A model generated the notes under the pieces. That model saw only the letters and a list, made by a program, of their open reading frames with translations. It made no database searches and was not told the DNA's origin. A stretch of 64,000 bases of DNA from CAYYFX01 sp046330135 (GTDB lineage Bacteria; ARS69), in assembly GCA_046330135.1 (NCBI GenBank), contig JAXLTI010000006.1, positions 1 through 64,000 of the forward strand, in the 5' to 3' direction. Numbering within the stretch: the stretch's first letter is position 1; every line of letters begins with the position of its first letter. This document shows, in pieces, positions 51,250 to 59,776 of the stretch. Position numbers and translations under genes: made by a program.

Positions 51250-52452
51250 TCAGCGGGAGCTGCTGGCCTGGGGGAAGGTGCCGCCCTCAGCCGCATCCTC
51301 GGCCGGGCCTTCGGCCGCGGTGGACGCGAGAGCGGCCGCGAGATCGATGTAGTTGCGGGCCAGCCGCGAGCGCGGAGAGCCCACGACGACCGGGTTGCCG
51401 GAGTCGATGGCCGCGCTCATCGGGCGGTACTCGTTCGGCAGCGACCAGAACACGCTCATGCCGACGGTATTCTCGAGGTCGCGATTCGAGAGGCGCCCGC
51501 CTTCCTGGTGGCGATTCACGATGAGGCGCACGCGAGCGCGCGGGATCTCGAGGCGATCCAGGAGGTCGAGGTAGCGACGCGTGTTGCGGATCGTCGGCAC
51601 GTCGAGGGCGGAGACCATGAGCACGAGGTCGGCCAGATCGAGCAGCTCGATGGACCGCTCGTCGATGTGCCGGCCGAGGTCCACGATGACCCAGTCGAAC
51701 ATCGAGTTCAGGATGCCGAACAGCTCCGGCACGTGGTTCCGGAACACGAGGTCCGAGTCCTCGGGCCGATCGCACACGGTGAGGACCCGCACGCCCGTGC
51801 GGTGTCGCGCGAGGATGCCGTCGAGCTTGGTCTCGTCCATCGTGCCGTCCTCGACCGCGCGGGCGAACGAGTGCTCCGTGGTGACGTCGAGCATGAGGGC
51901 GAGGTCGCCGACCTGCAGGTTGAAGTCCACGAGCGCCACCTTCCGCTCCGCCTGCATGGCCAGCCCGAGCGCGAGGTTCGTCGCCACCGAGCTCGCGCCC
52001 ACGCCGCCCTTGGCCGCGTACACCGCGACCACCCGCCCGCGACGCCGAACGCCGGCGGCGAGGCGGCCGATCTGCTTGCGCATGCGGTCGATCGCCCGGT
52101 CCACCTCGCCGAGATCGAGCGGCAGCATCAGGAACTCCTGGGCGCCGGCGCGGATACCTCCGAGGATCAGTTGCGGCGAGGCGTCGGCGGAGAGCAGCAC
52201 CATGCCCATCTGCGGCAGCTCCTCGCGGAGCTTGCGCACCGCCTCGAGGGCGCTGGTCGCGTCGGCGGCGAGGTCCAGCACCCAGACGTCCGGCGTGAGC
52301 CCGCGGACGAGGCGGACCCCGGACTTCAGGTCCTCCGTCTCGCCGAGCACGCGGTGCCCCGCGGCGGTGAGATGCCGCTTGAGCGCGACGCGCGTGAGCT
52401 CGTCGGGGCTCACCACCACGAAGCGAAGCTGGCCGTTGCGCGTTCCGTTCAT
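51250..52452 (-). CDS. tadZ: TadZ/CpaE pilus localisation ATPase
   Basis: A 400-residue protein with a receiver-like N-terminal domain (FVVVSPDELTRVALKRHL; VWVLDLAADATSALEAV) and a ParA/MinD-type ATPase domain (about 140-370) with a deviant Walker A, YAAKGGVGASSVATNLA, in which the usual Lys/Thr-Thr is A-S-S-V. WVIVDLGRHIDERSIELL is the Walker B region. TadZ proteins position the apparatus at the cell pole and often have a variant Walker A, so low ATPase activity is plausible. Confidence 0.9.
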   Translation of the reverse strand: MNGTRNGQLRFVVVSPDELTRVALKRHLTAAGHRVLGETEDLKSGVRLVRGLTPDVWVLDLAADATSALEAVRKLREELPQMGMVLLSADASPQLILGGIRAGAQEFLMLPLDLGEVDRAIDRMRKQIGRLAAGVRRRGRVVAVYAAKGGVGASSVATNLALGLAMQAERKVALVDFNLQVGDLALMLDVTTEHSFARAVEDGTMDETKLDGILARHRTGVRVLTVCDRPEDSDLVFRNHVPELFGILNSMFDWVIVDLGRHIDERSIELLDLADLVLMVSALDVPTIRNTRRYLDLLDRLEIPRARVRLIVNRHQEGGRLSNRDLENTVGMSVFWSLPNEYRPMSAAIDSGNPVVVGSPRSRLARNYIDLAAALASTAAEGPAEDAAEGGTFPQASSSR

Positions 52453-52476
52453 CTCGGTCTCCGGCGCGGGGCGCCG

Positions 52477-53655
52477 CTATCCGCGCGGCGACGTCGGCTC
52501 GGCCGGCCGCGTCTTGGGCTCGGAGGAATCCGTGGGCAGCGGAACCCGCGTGCCCTCGGGCAGCGCGCGCACGATGCGCGGCGAGACGACGAGCAGCAGC
52601 TCGTTCGTCGACGTCGCGCGGTGATCGCTGCGGAAGAGGTGCCCGAGCAGGGGGATGTCGCCGAGGATCGGGATCTTCGTCACCGTCACGCTCTCCTCGT
52701 CCATCATCAGCCCGCCGATCACCAGCGTCTCGCGATCGCGGAGCTCCACGGTGGTCTGCGCGCGACGCATGCGCAGCGCCGGGATCCGGAACCCGGAGAT
52801 GTCGATGCCGTTCCCGAAGTCCAGACTGGAGACCTCGGGCGCCACGCGGAGGTTGATCACGCCGTCGTCGACGATCGTGGGCAGGAAGTCGACCTTCACG
52901 CCGAATTCCTTCCACTCGATCGTGACCGTGCTGCCGCCGGTGGTCCCCGTGCTCGCGACCGGCACCGGAATCTCGCCGCCGGAGAGGAAGTTCGCCTTCT
53001 CGCCGCTCGCCGCCACGACGTTCGGCTGCGCGAGGAGGCGGATCACGCCCTTCTGGGCGAGCGCCTGGATCATCGTGGAGAGGTCCAGGGACGAGGCGGC
53101 TCCGACGTGCGACCAGCGGAGCGCCAGGTCCGCGCCTTCCACGGCCTTTCCGCCGAAGATGGCGAGGGGGAGCGTGGGCGAGGAGATGTCGCCGGGGAAC
53201 GCGCCGCCCGAGATGTCGTCCTTCTTGCCGTCGCTCGTGGCCGCGTAGTCGAAGCCGAGCTCGCGCGCCTTCGTGCGGTTGACCTCGGCGAGCTGGACCT
53301 GCAGCTCGATCTTCTGCTCGCTGAACTGGCCGCGCACCACCACGTTGTACGTCGTGGAGTGGTCGCCCTGATCCCACGTGACGAGCGTGGTCATGCCGAT
53401 CTTCTTGCCGTTGATCAGGATCTCGTAGGGCCCGAGCACGACGACATCCGCGACGTCGGTGTCCGCGATGGACACGGTCTTCACCGGGGTCGCCAGCCGC
53501 TGCGTGACCGACTGGCCCAGCGTCACCGCGATCTTGGTCCGCTCCTCGGCCGGGACGCGGGTCGGCGACGCGAGGAAGGTCGCCAGCGCGGCCAGGGACA
53601 GGACCGCGATCCGGAAGAGTCGGGGACCTGGCGGTCGGGGAAGTCGGGGGATCAT
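52477..53655 (-). CDS. rcpA: RcpA/CpaC secretin of the Tad system
   Basis: AAGGAG precedes the ATG at 53655. The 392-residue protein has a signal peptide (VLSLAALATFLASPTRVPA), a BON/N0-like domain (KTVSIADTDVADVVVLGPYE) and a secretin domain (VIRLLAQPNVVAASGEKAN; GGEIPVPV; FGVKVDFLPTIVDDG; IPILGDIPLLGHLF). It forms the outer membrane gate for the pilus and is direct evidence that the organism is diderm. Confidence 0.94.
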   Translation of the reverse strand: MIPRLPRPPGPRLFRIAVLSLAALATFLASPTRVPAEERTKIAVTLGQSVTQRLATPVKTVSIADTDVADVVVLGPYEILINGKKIGMTTLVTWDQGDHSTTYNVVVRGQFSEQKIELQVQLAEVNRTKARELGFDYAATSDGKKDDISGGAFPGDISSPTLPLAIFGGKAVEGADLALRWSHVGAASSLDLSTMIQALAQKGVIRLLAQPNVVAASGEKANFLSGGEIPVPVASTGTTGGSTVTIEWKEFGVKVDFLPTIVDDGVINLRVAPEVSSLDFGNGIDISGFRIPALRMRRAQTTVELRDRETLVIGGLMMDEESVTVTKIPILGDIPLLGHLFRSDHRATSTNELLLVVSPRIVRALPEGTRVPLPTDSSEPKTRPAEPTSPRG

Positions 53656-53715
53656 CGCGGGCTCCTTCGGGGGCGGTCCCATTCGGCGTGATCGGGAGGG
53701 CGTCGCCGCTCTCCG

Positions 53716-54603
53716 CTACTTCTTGGTCTCGGGCTGCGACTGCGTCGTGATCGTCCCGTTGCGGATGATCGTGAAGGACGGCGGCGGCTCGGGCGAAGGC
53801 GCCGGCGGCACGGGCTTCGGCGCGGCCACGCGCTTCGGCGCCTCCGCTCCGCGGAGCGACAGGACGTCGCGCGTGTCGGTCGGCTTCGCATCCACGATCT
53901 TCGCGTCCTCGGGATTGCGCAGGACCACGTGCACGTGGCCCTGGTGCTGCCCCAGCGCGACCATCTCCGCGCCCTTCGGGTCCACGAGCAGCGTCATGGT
54001 CTGCGTGGTGATCTGCTGGTTCGCCTTCGTCTCCGTCTTCGAGCCCGAGGCGAGCACCTCGACGTTCTGCAGGATGATCTTCGTGACGGAGTTGTTCGTT
54101 CCGTCCACGTAGTCGACGGTCACGAGCACGTCCACGCGGTCGCCCGGGAGCACGAAGCCGTTGACGCCGGTGATCTCGTTCACGCTCAGGGTGATCGCCC
54201 GCATGTCGTCGGGAATCCGCAGCGACAGCCCGCCGCCCACGGACGAGAGCTTGGAGGCGAGGATCGCTTCGCCCTGCATGACGAACACGCGCGTGCTGCG
54301 CGAGAGCACGCTGTCCGGGCTGGAGTAGTAGCCCTTCGGGAGCGCGTCCGGCGGATACTGGACGACGCGGAGGTGCTCCGGAGCGAGCTTCGTTCCGAAG
54401 GTGACGTCGCGCGACGCGACCACCACGGGCACCTTCTCCTCGGCGGCTTGCGCCTGGGGAACGTGCTTGAGGTAGACGTAGACGCCGGCGGCGCAGGCGG
54501 CGGCGAGGACGACGGAGACGAGCAGGATCACGAGACCCTTCGTGTCCGTCGAGCCGGTCTGGCTCTTCCAGCGGGAGCGGCCTTCCGGAGAGTGTTTCGT
54601 CAT
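53716..54603 (-). CDS. cpaB: CpaB/RcpC pilus assembly protein
   Basis: A 295-residue protein with an N-terminal membrane anchor (GLVILLVSVVLAAACAAGVYVYL), an SAF domain (VPVVVASRDVTFGTKLAPEHLRV) and the RcpC/CpaB domain (SLSVNEITGVNGFVLPGDRVDVLVT). The tail is Pro-rich (PKPVPPAPSPEPPPS). It is periplasmic and interacts with the secretin; the next gene encodes that secretin, 60 bp downstream. Confidence 0.92.
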   Translation of the reverse strand: MTKHSPEGRSRWKSQTGSTDTKGLVILLVSVVLAAACAAGVYVYLKHVPQAQAAEEKVPVVVASRDVTFGTKLAPEHLRVVQYPPDALPKGYYSSPDSVLSRSTRVFVMQGEAILASKLSSVGGGLSLRIPDDMRAITLSVNEITGVNGFVLPGDRVDVLVTVDYVDGTNNSVTKIILQNVEVLASGSKTETKANQQITTQTMTLLVDPKGAEMVALGQHQGHVHVVLRNPEDAKIVDAKPTDTRDVLSLRGAEAPKRVAAPKPVPPAPSPEPPPSFTIIRNGTITTQSQPETKK

Positions 54604-54707
54604 GGTCGCGACCTCGACATCCTTCGGGTTCGGAGCGGCTCGGCGAGGGCCGGAACGTCCGGCGCGACGTCCGCCGCCGGCGGAGCGCGCCTCGGGCCCC
54701 GGACGGA

Positions 54708-55250
54708 TCAGATCCATCGGAGCGTCGCCAGCGTGAGGAGGGAACCGGCGCTGATCGCCACGCCGTAGGGGACCGTCGTCATCCTCGCGGCCGGCTCGCC
54801 GGCCGCCGCCGGGCCGGCGGCGTAGATCCGCTGGAGGACGGGGACGCCCAGGAAGAAGGGGCTGAGCATGCGTGCGCCCGGTGTGCCCGGTCGGAGCATC
54901 ACCGCGAGCGCGAGAAGGCCGCCGCAGAGGGCGGAGACGAGCATGGCCGCTCCGCCGGCCGCGGGGCCCAGGAGGGCCCCGACGGCGACGGCGAGCTTGA
55001 CGTCCCCCATTCCCAGACGACGGAACGCGCGGACCAGCATCAGCACGAGGGGTGCCGTGATGGCGCCCGCGACGCCGAGCAGCAGCCCCGACCGGCCCTC
55101 CGAGAAGGACCGGATCACGAGGGCCGCCGCGATCGCCGGGAACGTGAGCCAATTGGGGATGCGCCGGAATCGAACGTCGGTGACGGTCGCCGCGACGAGC
55201 AGGGCGACCGTCGTGACGACGATCGGAGCCGAGGGGGTGGGGACGTCCAC
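54708..55250 (-). CDS. tadV: TadV/CpaA prepilin peptidase
   Basis: A 180-residue A24-family aspartic peptidase with a GTG start. The catalytic aspartates are Asp25 (TVTDVRFRRIPN) and Asp83 (GMGDVKL). About six hydrophobic helices are present. Lacking the methyltransferase domain of PilD, it cleaves the Flp prepilin encoded 42 bp upstream after a Gly. Confidence 0.92.
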   Translation of the reverse strand: MDVPTPSAPIVVTTVALLVAATVTDVRFRRIPNWLTFPAIAAALVIRSFSEGRSGLLLGVAGAITAPLVLMLVRAFRRLGMGDVKLAVAVGALLGPAAGGAAMLVSALCGGLLALAVMLRPGTPGARMLSPFFLGVPVLQRIYAAGPAAAGEPAARMTTVPYGVAISAGSLLTLATLRWI

Positions 55251-55292
55251 TTTCCGCGTACCTCCGTCAGCGCATTCCTCGAGCCGGCCGAG

Positions 55293-55454
55293 CTACGTGA
55301 GCGCGGCCTGGATGTTCTGGTAGATCGTCCGAACCAGCGGGCCGATGGCGCGGAGCGCGACGATCGCCACGATCGAGATGAACGACGCGAGCAGCGCGTA
55401 CTCGACCATGTCCTGACCATCGTCCTCTCGGAGGAACCGAATGAGCGTCTTCAT
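55293..55454 (-). CDS. flp: Flp-type pilin subunit
   Basis: AAAGGA precedes the ATG. The 53-residue prepilin has a short basic leader ending Gly13, the Flp motif QDMVEYALL (Glu at +5, Tyr at +6) and one hydrophobic helix (SFISIVAIVALRAIG). It is the first gene of the tad operon and the structural subunit of the pilus; a single pilin gene is present. Confidence 0.93.
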   Translation of the reverse strand: MKTLIRFLREDDGQDMVEYALLASFISIVAIVALRAIGPLVRTIYQNIQAALT

Positions 55455-55944
55455 CGCGGAGTCCTTTCGTGTGGTGCTCGAGATACGGTTCGCGTCGGGG
55501 CGGAGGCTCGCAGGGAGCGACGCGTCGTGCGAACGATCGAAGCCCAGCGCGGGTCTTTCATTCGCCGTGGAGCGAGCGTAGCGCGCGGTGTCGTTGTATT
55601 GCAAGCGACCACGAGGACGGTGTCGTCATTGTAATCACGTGCGCTCTCTTGCCGAACTTGGGCGATGCCCGCCGATCCGCGCCTCCGCCGACGACCATGC
55701 GTTCTGCACTGTGCAAAGGTTCCGCTCCCCTGCGCAGGGGGCGATCGGCCCGCCGGCGCGGATCAATCCGTTGCCGAGTCTCGCCGCGAGTGGCGGATGA
55801 CGCTGCGATCGTGAGGCTCCGTGACGGCGTCGCGCGGGGACCGACTGCTCGAACGATGGACAGCGCGGACGGCGCCCGGCGCACCGAATCCTGGGAGATC
55901 CTGACCGCGGGGAGGAGGCGGCGCCGTCGCGCCGGGCGCGCTGC
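55455..55944 (-). promoter_or_regulatory. 490-bp leader region of the tad operon
   Basis: No gene is visible. On the minus strand TACAAT (55633-55628) is the best -10 hexamer, with a poor -35 match upstream. A TTGCAA-N18-TACGCT pair nearer to flp is weaker. The length suggests a long leader or unrecognised operators. Confidence 0.3.
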
Positions 55945-56328
55945 TCAGGAATCGAGCAGGGTGGCGTCGAATCGGACGACGTCCCCCACGCGCGTTCCCG
56001 TGGCGGCGAGCGTGCGGGCCGGGAGCTCGAGCGCGCCTTCCGCGCGGAGGACGAGGCGCGAGAGGCGGTTCGGCGGGAGGCTCTCGTGGACGGCGAGGAC
56101 GCGTCCGTCCCGGGCGAGAAACGCCACGTCGATCGCGAACGCCATGCCGAACGTGTGGATCCACGGACAGGGAACGAGGTAGAGCCCGCATCCTCGCGCG
56201 AGGGAGTCGCGGCCGAGGAGGCCGGTTCGCCGGGCGCGGCTCGTGCGGGCCCACTCGAGGCGGTCGGCGAGCACCGCGCCGCGGGTCAGGTTGCGCGCGC
56301 AAAGGACGTCGGGCGTTGCGGCGGACAT
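55945..56328 (-). CDS. DUF192 family protein
   Basis: GAGGCGAG precedes the ATG at 56328. The 127-residue protein has the DUF192 core: WARTSRARRTGLLGRDSL, then CGLYLVPCPWIHTFGMAFAIDVAFLARDGRVL, and LELPARTLAATGTRVGDVVR near the end. No signal peptide is seen. DUF192 genes often occur near Tad loci; the biochemical role is unknown. It is upstream of flp on the same strand, separated by 490 bp. Confidence 0.85.
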   Translation of the reverse strand: MSAATPDVLCARNLTRGAVLADRLEWARTSRARRTGLLGRDSLARGCGLYLVPCPWIHTFGMAFAIDVAFLARDGRVLAVHESLPPNRLSRLVLRAEGALELPARTLAATGTRVGDVVRFDATLLDS

Positions 56329-56428
56329 CTCGCCTCGCTGGAAAGGCCGCGCCGGCTCGACGCGACGCCTCGGATATCGGCCGCCGCGCCTCCCTCCCGC
56401 AGCGGGTTCGCCGATCGGGTCCCGCCCG

Positions 56429-56457
56429 TTGCCGCACCCGAATGCGGACCCTATACT
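56429..56457 (+). promoter_or_regulatory. Sigma-70-type promoter of the MacB-like operon
   Basis: TTGCCG (56429-56434), a 17-bp spacer and TATACT (56452-56457). Transcription would begin about 8 nt before the ATG at 56472, leaving no ribosome site, so translation may be leaderless or nearly so. Confidence 0.55.
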
Positions 56458-56471
56458 GGCGTGCTCGCAGA

Positions 56472-57824
56472 ATGACCTGCCCGTCGCCGAGTGCCCGCAG
56501 CTCCCGCGGAGGTCGCTTGTCTCCCGCCACGCCCGCGGCACCACCGGATCGCCCGCGCGCCGACCTCTCCCGACTGCGAATCGAGCGCGAAGAGAATCCG
56601 CCGCCCCGCCGAGGGGGCCGAGCCGCTTGGCTCGGGGCGGCCGTGCTGGCGGCGGCGGCGGTCGTCTACCTCCTCACCACCGACGTTCTGCCGTTCCGGC
56701 GCCCGCAAGTGGAGGTCGCGCGGACCCGCGTCACGGAGTCGGGCGGCGGCGCGGCGGCGGGCGGGGCCGCGACCGGCTCGGCGGTGCTCTCGGCCTCCGG
56801 CTACGTCGTGGCACGGGTGCGCGCCGCGGTCGCGCCGGAAGTGACGGGACGCCTCGTCGAGCTCGACGTGGACGTCGGGTCCCGCGTGAAGCGCGGGGAT
56901 CTCATCGGCCGCCTCGCCGACGCGGATCTGGTGGCGCAGGTGAAGCAGGCCACCGCCGCGATCGCGTCGTCGGACGCGATGATCACGGAGGAGCGCGCCC
57001 GCCGCGACGATCTCCGCCGCGAGGCCGATCGCCAGAAGCAGCTCTTCGCGCAGGGTCTCACGTCCCAAGCCGCGCGCGACGCCGCGATCACCGGCGCCGA
57101 CGCGGCGGACGCGCGCGTGGCCACGGCGGAGGCGAATCTCGAGACGTCGCGCGCGACGCTCGGCGTGGTGCAGGCACAGCTCGCGAAGACCAGCATCCGG
57201 GCGCCCTTCGACGGGACCGTCCTCGAGAAGAACGCGGAGCTCGGCGAGATCGTCGGGCCGGCTTTCGGCGGCTCCTCGGCCACCGGCGGCGGCGTGCCGG
57301 TGGTGACGATGGCGGATCTCGCGTCGGTGGAGGTCGAGGTGGACGTGAACGAGACCTACATCCGGCGCGTCACGCCCGAAATGCGCGCGGAGATCGTGCT
57401 CGACGCGTACCCGAGTCACGCCTACGCCGGAGCGGTGCGCCAGATCGTTCCCACCGCGGATCGCCAGAAGGCGACCGTGCGCGTGAAGGTGCGCTTCGAC
57501 CAGACCGACGAGCACGTGCTGCCGGAGATGGGCGCGCGCGTCTCGTTCCTCGCTGCGGCGCCGGCGGCCTCGAGCGGCTCGGCCGCGCGAGCGGCCCAGG
57601 TCTGGGTGCCGCACGACGCGGTGCGGCGCGACACGAGCGGCACCGTGGTCTGGGTCCTGCGCGGGGATCGCGTGGCGGTGCAGAAAGTGGACGTGGGACC
57701 GCAGGTGGGCGCCGACGTGCAGATCCTCGCGGGCCTCGGGCTCGGCGAGCGCGTGGTGGTGGGCGAAGCCCCGCCGGCGCGTCCGGGCCAGCGCGTGCGC
57801 GCGCACGAGGGAGGGACTTCGTGA
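56472..57824 (+). CDS. HlyD/MacA-type periplasmic adaptor
   Basis: A 450-residue adaptor with a cytoplasmic Arg/Pro-rich N terminus, one membrane helix (AAWLGAAVLAAAAVVYLL), lipoyl halves (VAPEVTGRLVELDVDVGSRVK; TSIRAPFDGTVLEKNAELGEIV), a coiled-coil hairpin between them (AIASSDAMITEERARRDDLRR; QLFAQGLTSQAARDAAI) and a barrel domain (VEVDVNETYIRRVTPEMRAEI). It couples the ABC transporter encoded next to an outer membrane channel. Confidence 0.88.
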   Translation: MTCPSPSARSSRGGRLSPATPAAPPDRPRADLSRLRIEREENPPPRRGGRAAWLGAAVLAAAAVVYLLTTDVLPFRRPQVEVARTRVTESGGGAAAGGAATGSAVLSASGYVVARVRAAVAPEVTGRLVELDVDVGSRVKRGDLIGRLADADLVAQVKQATAAIASSDAMITEERARRDDLRREADRQKQLFAQGLTSQAARDAAITGADAADARVATAEANLETSRATLGVVQAQLAKTSIRAPFDGTVLEKNAELGEIVGPAFGGSSATGGGVPVVTMADLASVEVEVDVNETYIRRVTPEMRAEIVLDAYPSHAYAGAVRQIVPTADRQKATVRVKVRFDQTDEHVLPEMGARVSFLAAAPAASSGSAARAAQVWVPHDAVRRDTSGTVVWVLRGDRVAVQKVDVGPQVGADVQILAGLGLGERVVVGEAPPARPGQRVRAHEGGTS

Positions 57825-58510
57825 CCCTCGTCCGGCTCGAGAACGTCACGAAGGTCTACCGGCGCGACGACTTCGAGGTCCCGGTGCTGACGGGCCTCGA
57901 CCTCACGATCGAGCGCGGCGGCTTCCTCGCGATCATGGGGCCCTCGGGATCGGGCAAGACGACCATCCTGAACCTCATCGGCGGCATCGACGTGGCCACG
58001 TCGGGGCACGTGATCGTGGACGGGCAGGACCTCGGCGTGCTGGACCGGCGCCGCCTCGCGGCTTACCGGGCGCGCCACGTGGGCTTCATCTTCCAGCTCT
58101 ACAACCTGATCCCCGTGCTGACCGCCTACCAGAACGTGGAGCTGCCGCTCCTCCTGCACAAGCTCTCGAAGAAGGACCGCCAGGAGCGCGCGATGACCGC
58201 GCTCTCCGTGGTCGGGCTCGAGGACCGCGCCCGGCATTTCCCGCGCCAGCTCTCCGGCGGGCAGGAGCAGCGCGTGGCCATCGCGCGCGCGATCGTGGCC
58301 GATCCCACGTTGCTCCTCGCGGACGAGCCCACCGGCGACCTCGACGCGCGCTCCGCCCAGGAGATCCTCGATCTCCTCGGCCGCCTCAACGCCGAGTTCG
58401 GCAAGACGATCGTGCTCGTGACGCACGACCCGCACGCCGCACGGCGCGCGCACGACCAGGTCCACCTGGACAAGGGCGTGCTCACGCGAGCCGAAGCGGC
58501 GGCGAGCTGA
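57821..58510 (+). CDS. MacB/LolD-type ABC ATPase
   Basis: GTGA overlap with the adaptor gene. The 229-residue ATPase has Walker A MGPSGSGKTTILNL, the family-typical FIFQLYNLIPVLTAYQNVELPL, the signature LSGGQEQRVAIARAI and Walker B LLLADEPTGDLD. The signature has a Glu in place of the usual Gln (GGQEQR vs GGQQQR). Confidence 0.94.
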   Translation: MTLVRLENVTKVYRRDDFEVPVLTGLDLTIERGGFLAIMGPSGSGKTTILNLIGGIDVATSGHVIVDGQDLGVLDRRRLAAYRARHVGFIFQLYNLIPVLTAYQNVELPLLLHKLSKKDRQERAMTALSVVGLEDRARHFPRQLSGGQEQRVAIARAIVADPTLLLADEPTGDLDARSAQEILDLLGRLNAEFGKTIVLVTHDPHAARRAHDQVHLDKGVLTRAEAAAS

Positions 58511-58520
58511 GGAGGGCCGG

Positions 58521-59666
58521 TTGACCTTCCTCGGGCTCCTGCGCTCCAACGTGACGCGCAACAAGCGGCGCACGATCCTCACCTTCCTCAGCGTGGCCGT
58601 CGCGCTGTTCCTCTTCGTCACGCTGCGCACGATCATCACGTCGATGCGGGCGGCGGTGGAGTTCGCCGACGTCCACCGGCTGGTCGTGCGGAACGCCACG
58701 GGCGTCATCTTCCCGCTGCCGATGGCCTACCGCGATCGGCTCGCCGCGATGGAGGGGGTGACGAAGGTCACCTGGGCGAACTGGTTCGGCGGCGTCTACC
58801 TGGACGAACGCAACTTCTTCGCGCGCTACGGCGTCGACGCGGACACGTACTTCGACATGTACCCCGAGTATCGTGTCGACCCCGAACAGCTGGCCACGTG
58901 GAAGCGCGAGCGCAACGCGTGCATCGTGGGCGAAGGGATCGCGAACCAGTACGGGTGGAAGCTGGGCGACACGGTCACGCTCCAGGGCACGATCTACCCG
59001 GGCAAGTGGGACTTCGTGATCCGCGGGATCTACCGCGGCGCCGACGACACCACGGACGAGCGGCAGTTCTTCTTCCAGTGGAAGTACCTCGACGAGATGG
59101 CCGGAATCGAGAGCGGCACGGTGGGGATCTACGTCGTGGAGGTGCGGGACGCGGCGCTCGTCCCGAAGATCAGCCAGACGATCGACGCGATGTTCGCGAA
59201 CTCCGCGCACGAGACGCGCACGGAGACGGAGAAGGCGTTCCAGCTCGGCTTCATCTCGATGCTCGGCAACGTGCAGTTCGCGGTGAACCTGATCGGCGTC
59301 ACGGTCGTGATCGCGATCATGCTCGTGGCGATGAACACGATGATGATGGCGGCGCGCGAGCGCCTCGCGGAGCTCGCGATCATGAAGATCCTGGGCTTCC
59401 CGGACGGAACCGTCGCCGCGCTGGTGATCTGCGAGGCGATGCTCGTGGCGCTCGTGGGGGGCGCTCTCGGCTGTCTGGGCGCGAGGCTCATCTTCCAGCA
59501 GACGGACTTCACGGCGGGCGGCTTCTTCCCGAGCTTCCTCGTTCGCGGGACGACGATCGCGCAGGGGCTGATCGTGTCGTGCGCGCTGGGGGTGCTGTCC
59601 GCGGCCTACCCGGCGTACCAGGCGGCCCGGCTGCGCGAGGTCGAAGCGCTCCGGCATCTCTCGTAG
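58521..59666 (+). CDS. FtsX-like ABC permease, first of two
   Basis: A TTG start preceded by GGAGGG. The 381-residue protein has an N-terminal helix (TILTFLSVAVALFLFVTL), a MacB-type periplasmic core domain (VIFPLPMAYRDRLAAMEGV; WKLGDTVTLQGTIYPGKWD) and three C-terminal helices of the FtsX domain beginning FAVNLIGVTVVIAIMLVAMN, with ERLAELAIMKILGF. It should pair with the product of 59777-60943. Confidence 0.92.
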   Translation: MTFLGLLRSNVTRNKRRTILTFLSVAVALFLFVTLRTIITSMRAAVEFADVHRLVVRNATGVIFPLPMAYRDRLAAMEGVTKVTWANWFGGVYLDERNFFARYGVDADTYFDMYPEYRVDPEQLATWKRERNACIVGEGIANQYGWKLGDTVTLQGTIYPGKWDFVIRGIYRGADDTTDERQFFFQWKYLDEMAGIESGTVGIYVVEVRDAALVPKISQTIDAMFANSAHETRTETEKAFQLGFISMLGNVQFAVNLIGVTVVIAIMLVAMNTMMMAARERLAELAIMKILGFPDGTVAALVICEAMLVALVGGALGCLGARLIFQQTDFTAGGFFPSFLVRGTTIAQGLIVSCALGVLSAAYPAYQAARLREVEALRHLS

Positions 59667-59685
59667 GAGGCGGGGCGCCGAGGAC

Positions 59686-59757
59686 GTCCGACGGCGCAGA
59701 CGGTTGCGAGGCGCCGACGAGGTCCGACGGCGCGAGCGGTGGCGAGGCGACGGAACG
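59686..59757 (+). repeat. Two-copy 36-bp imperfect tandem repeat
   Basis: GTCCGACGGCGC followed by a GCGAGGCG block occurs at 59686-59721 and 59722-59757, filling most of the 110-bp gap between the two permease genes. No coding role is apparent. Confidence 0.6.
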
Positions 59758-59776
59758 AACGGCGGGAGGCGTGCGA

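Noticed and set aside
55580..55640. Sigma-54 promoter for the Flp pilin gene
   Set aside because: TGG and TTGCA elements are present but only 4 bp apart instead of the required spacing, and no enhancer-binding protein gene is near.
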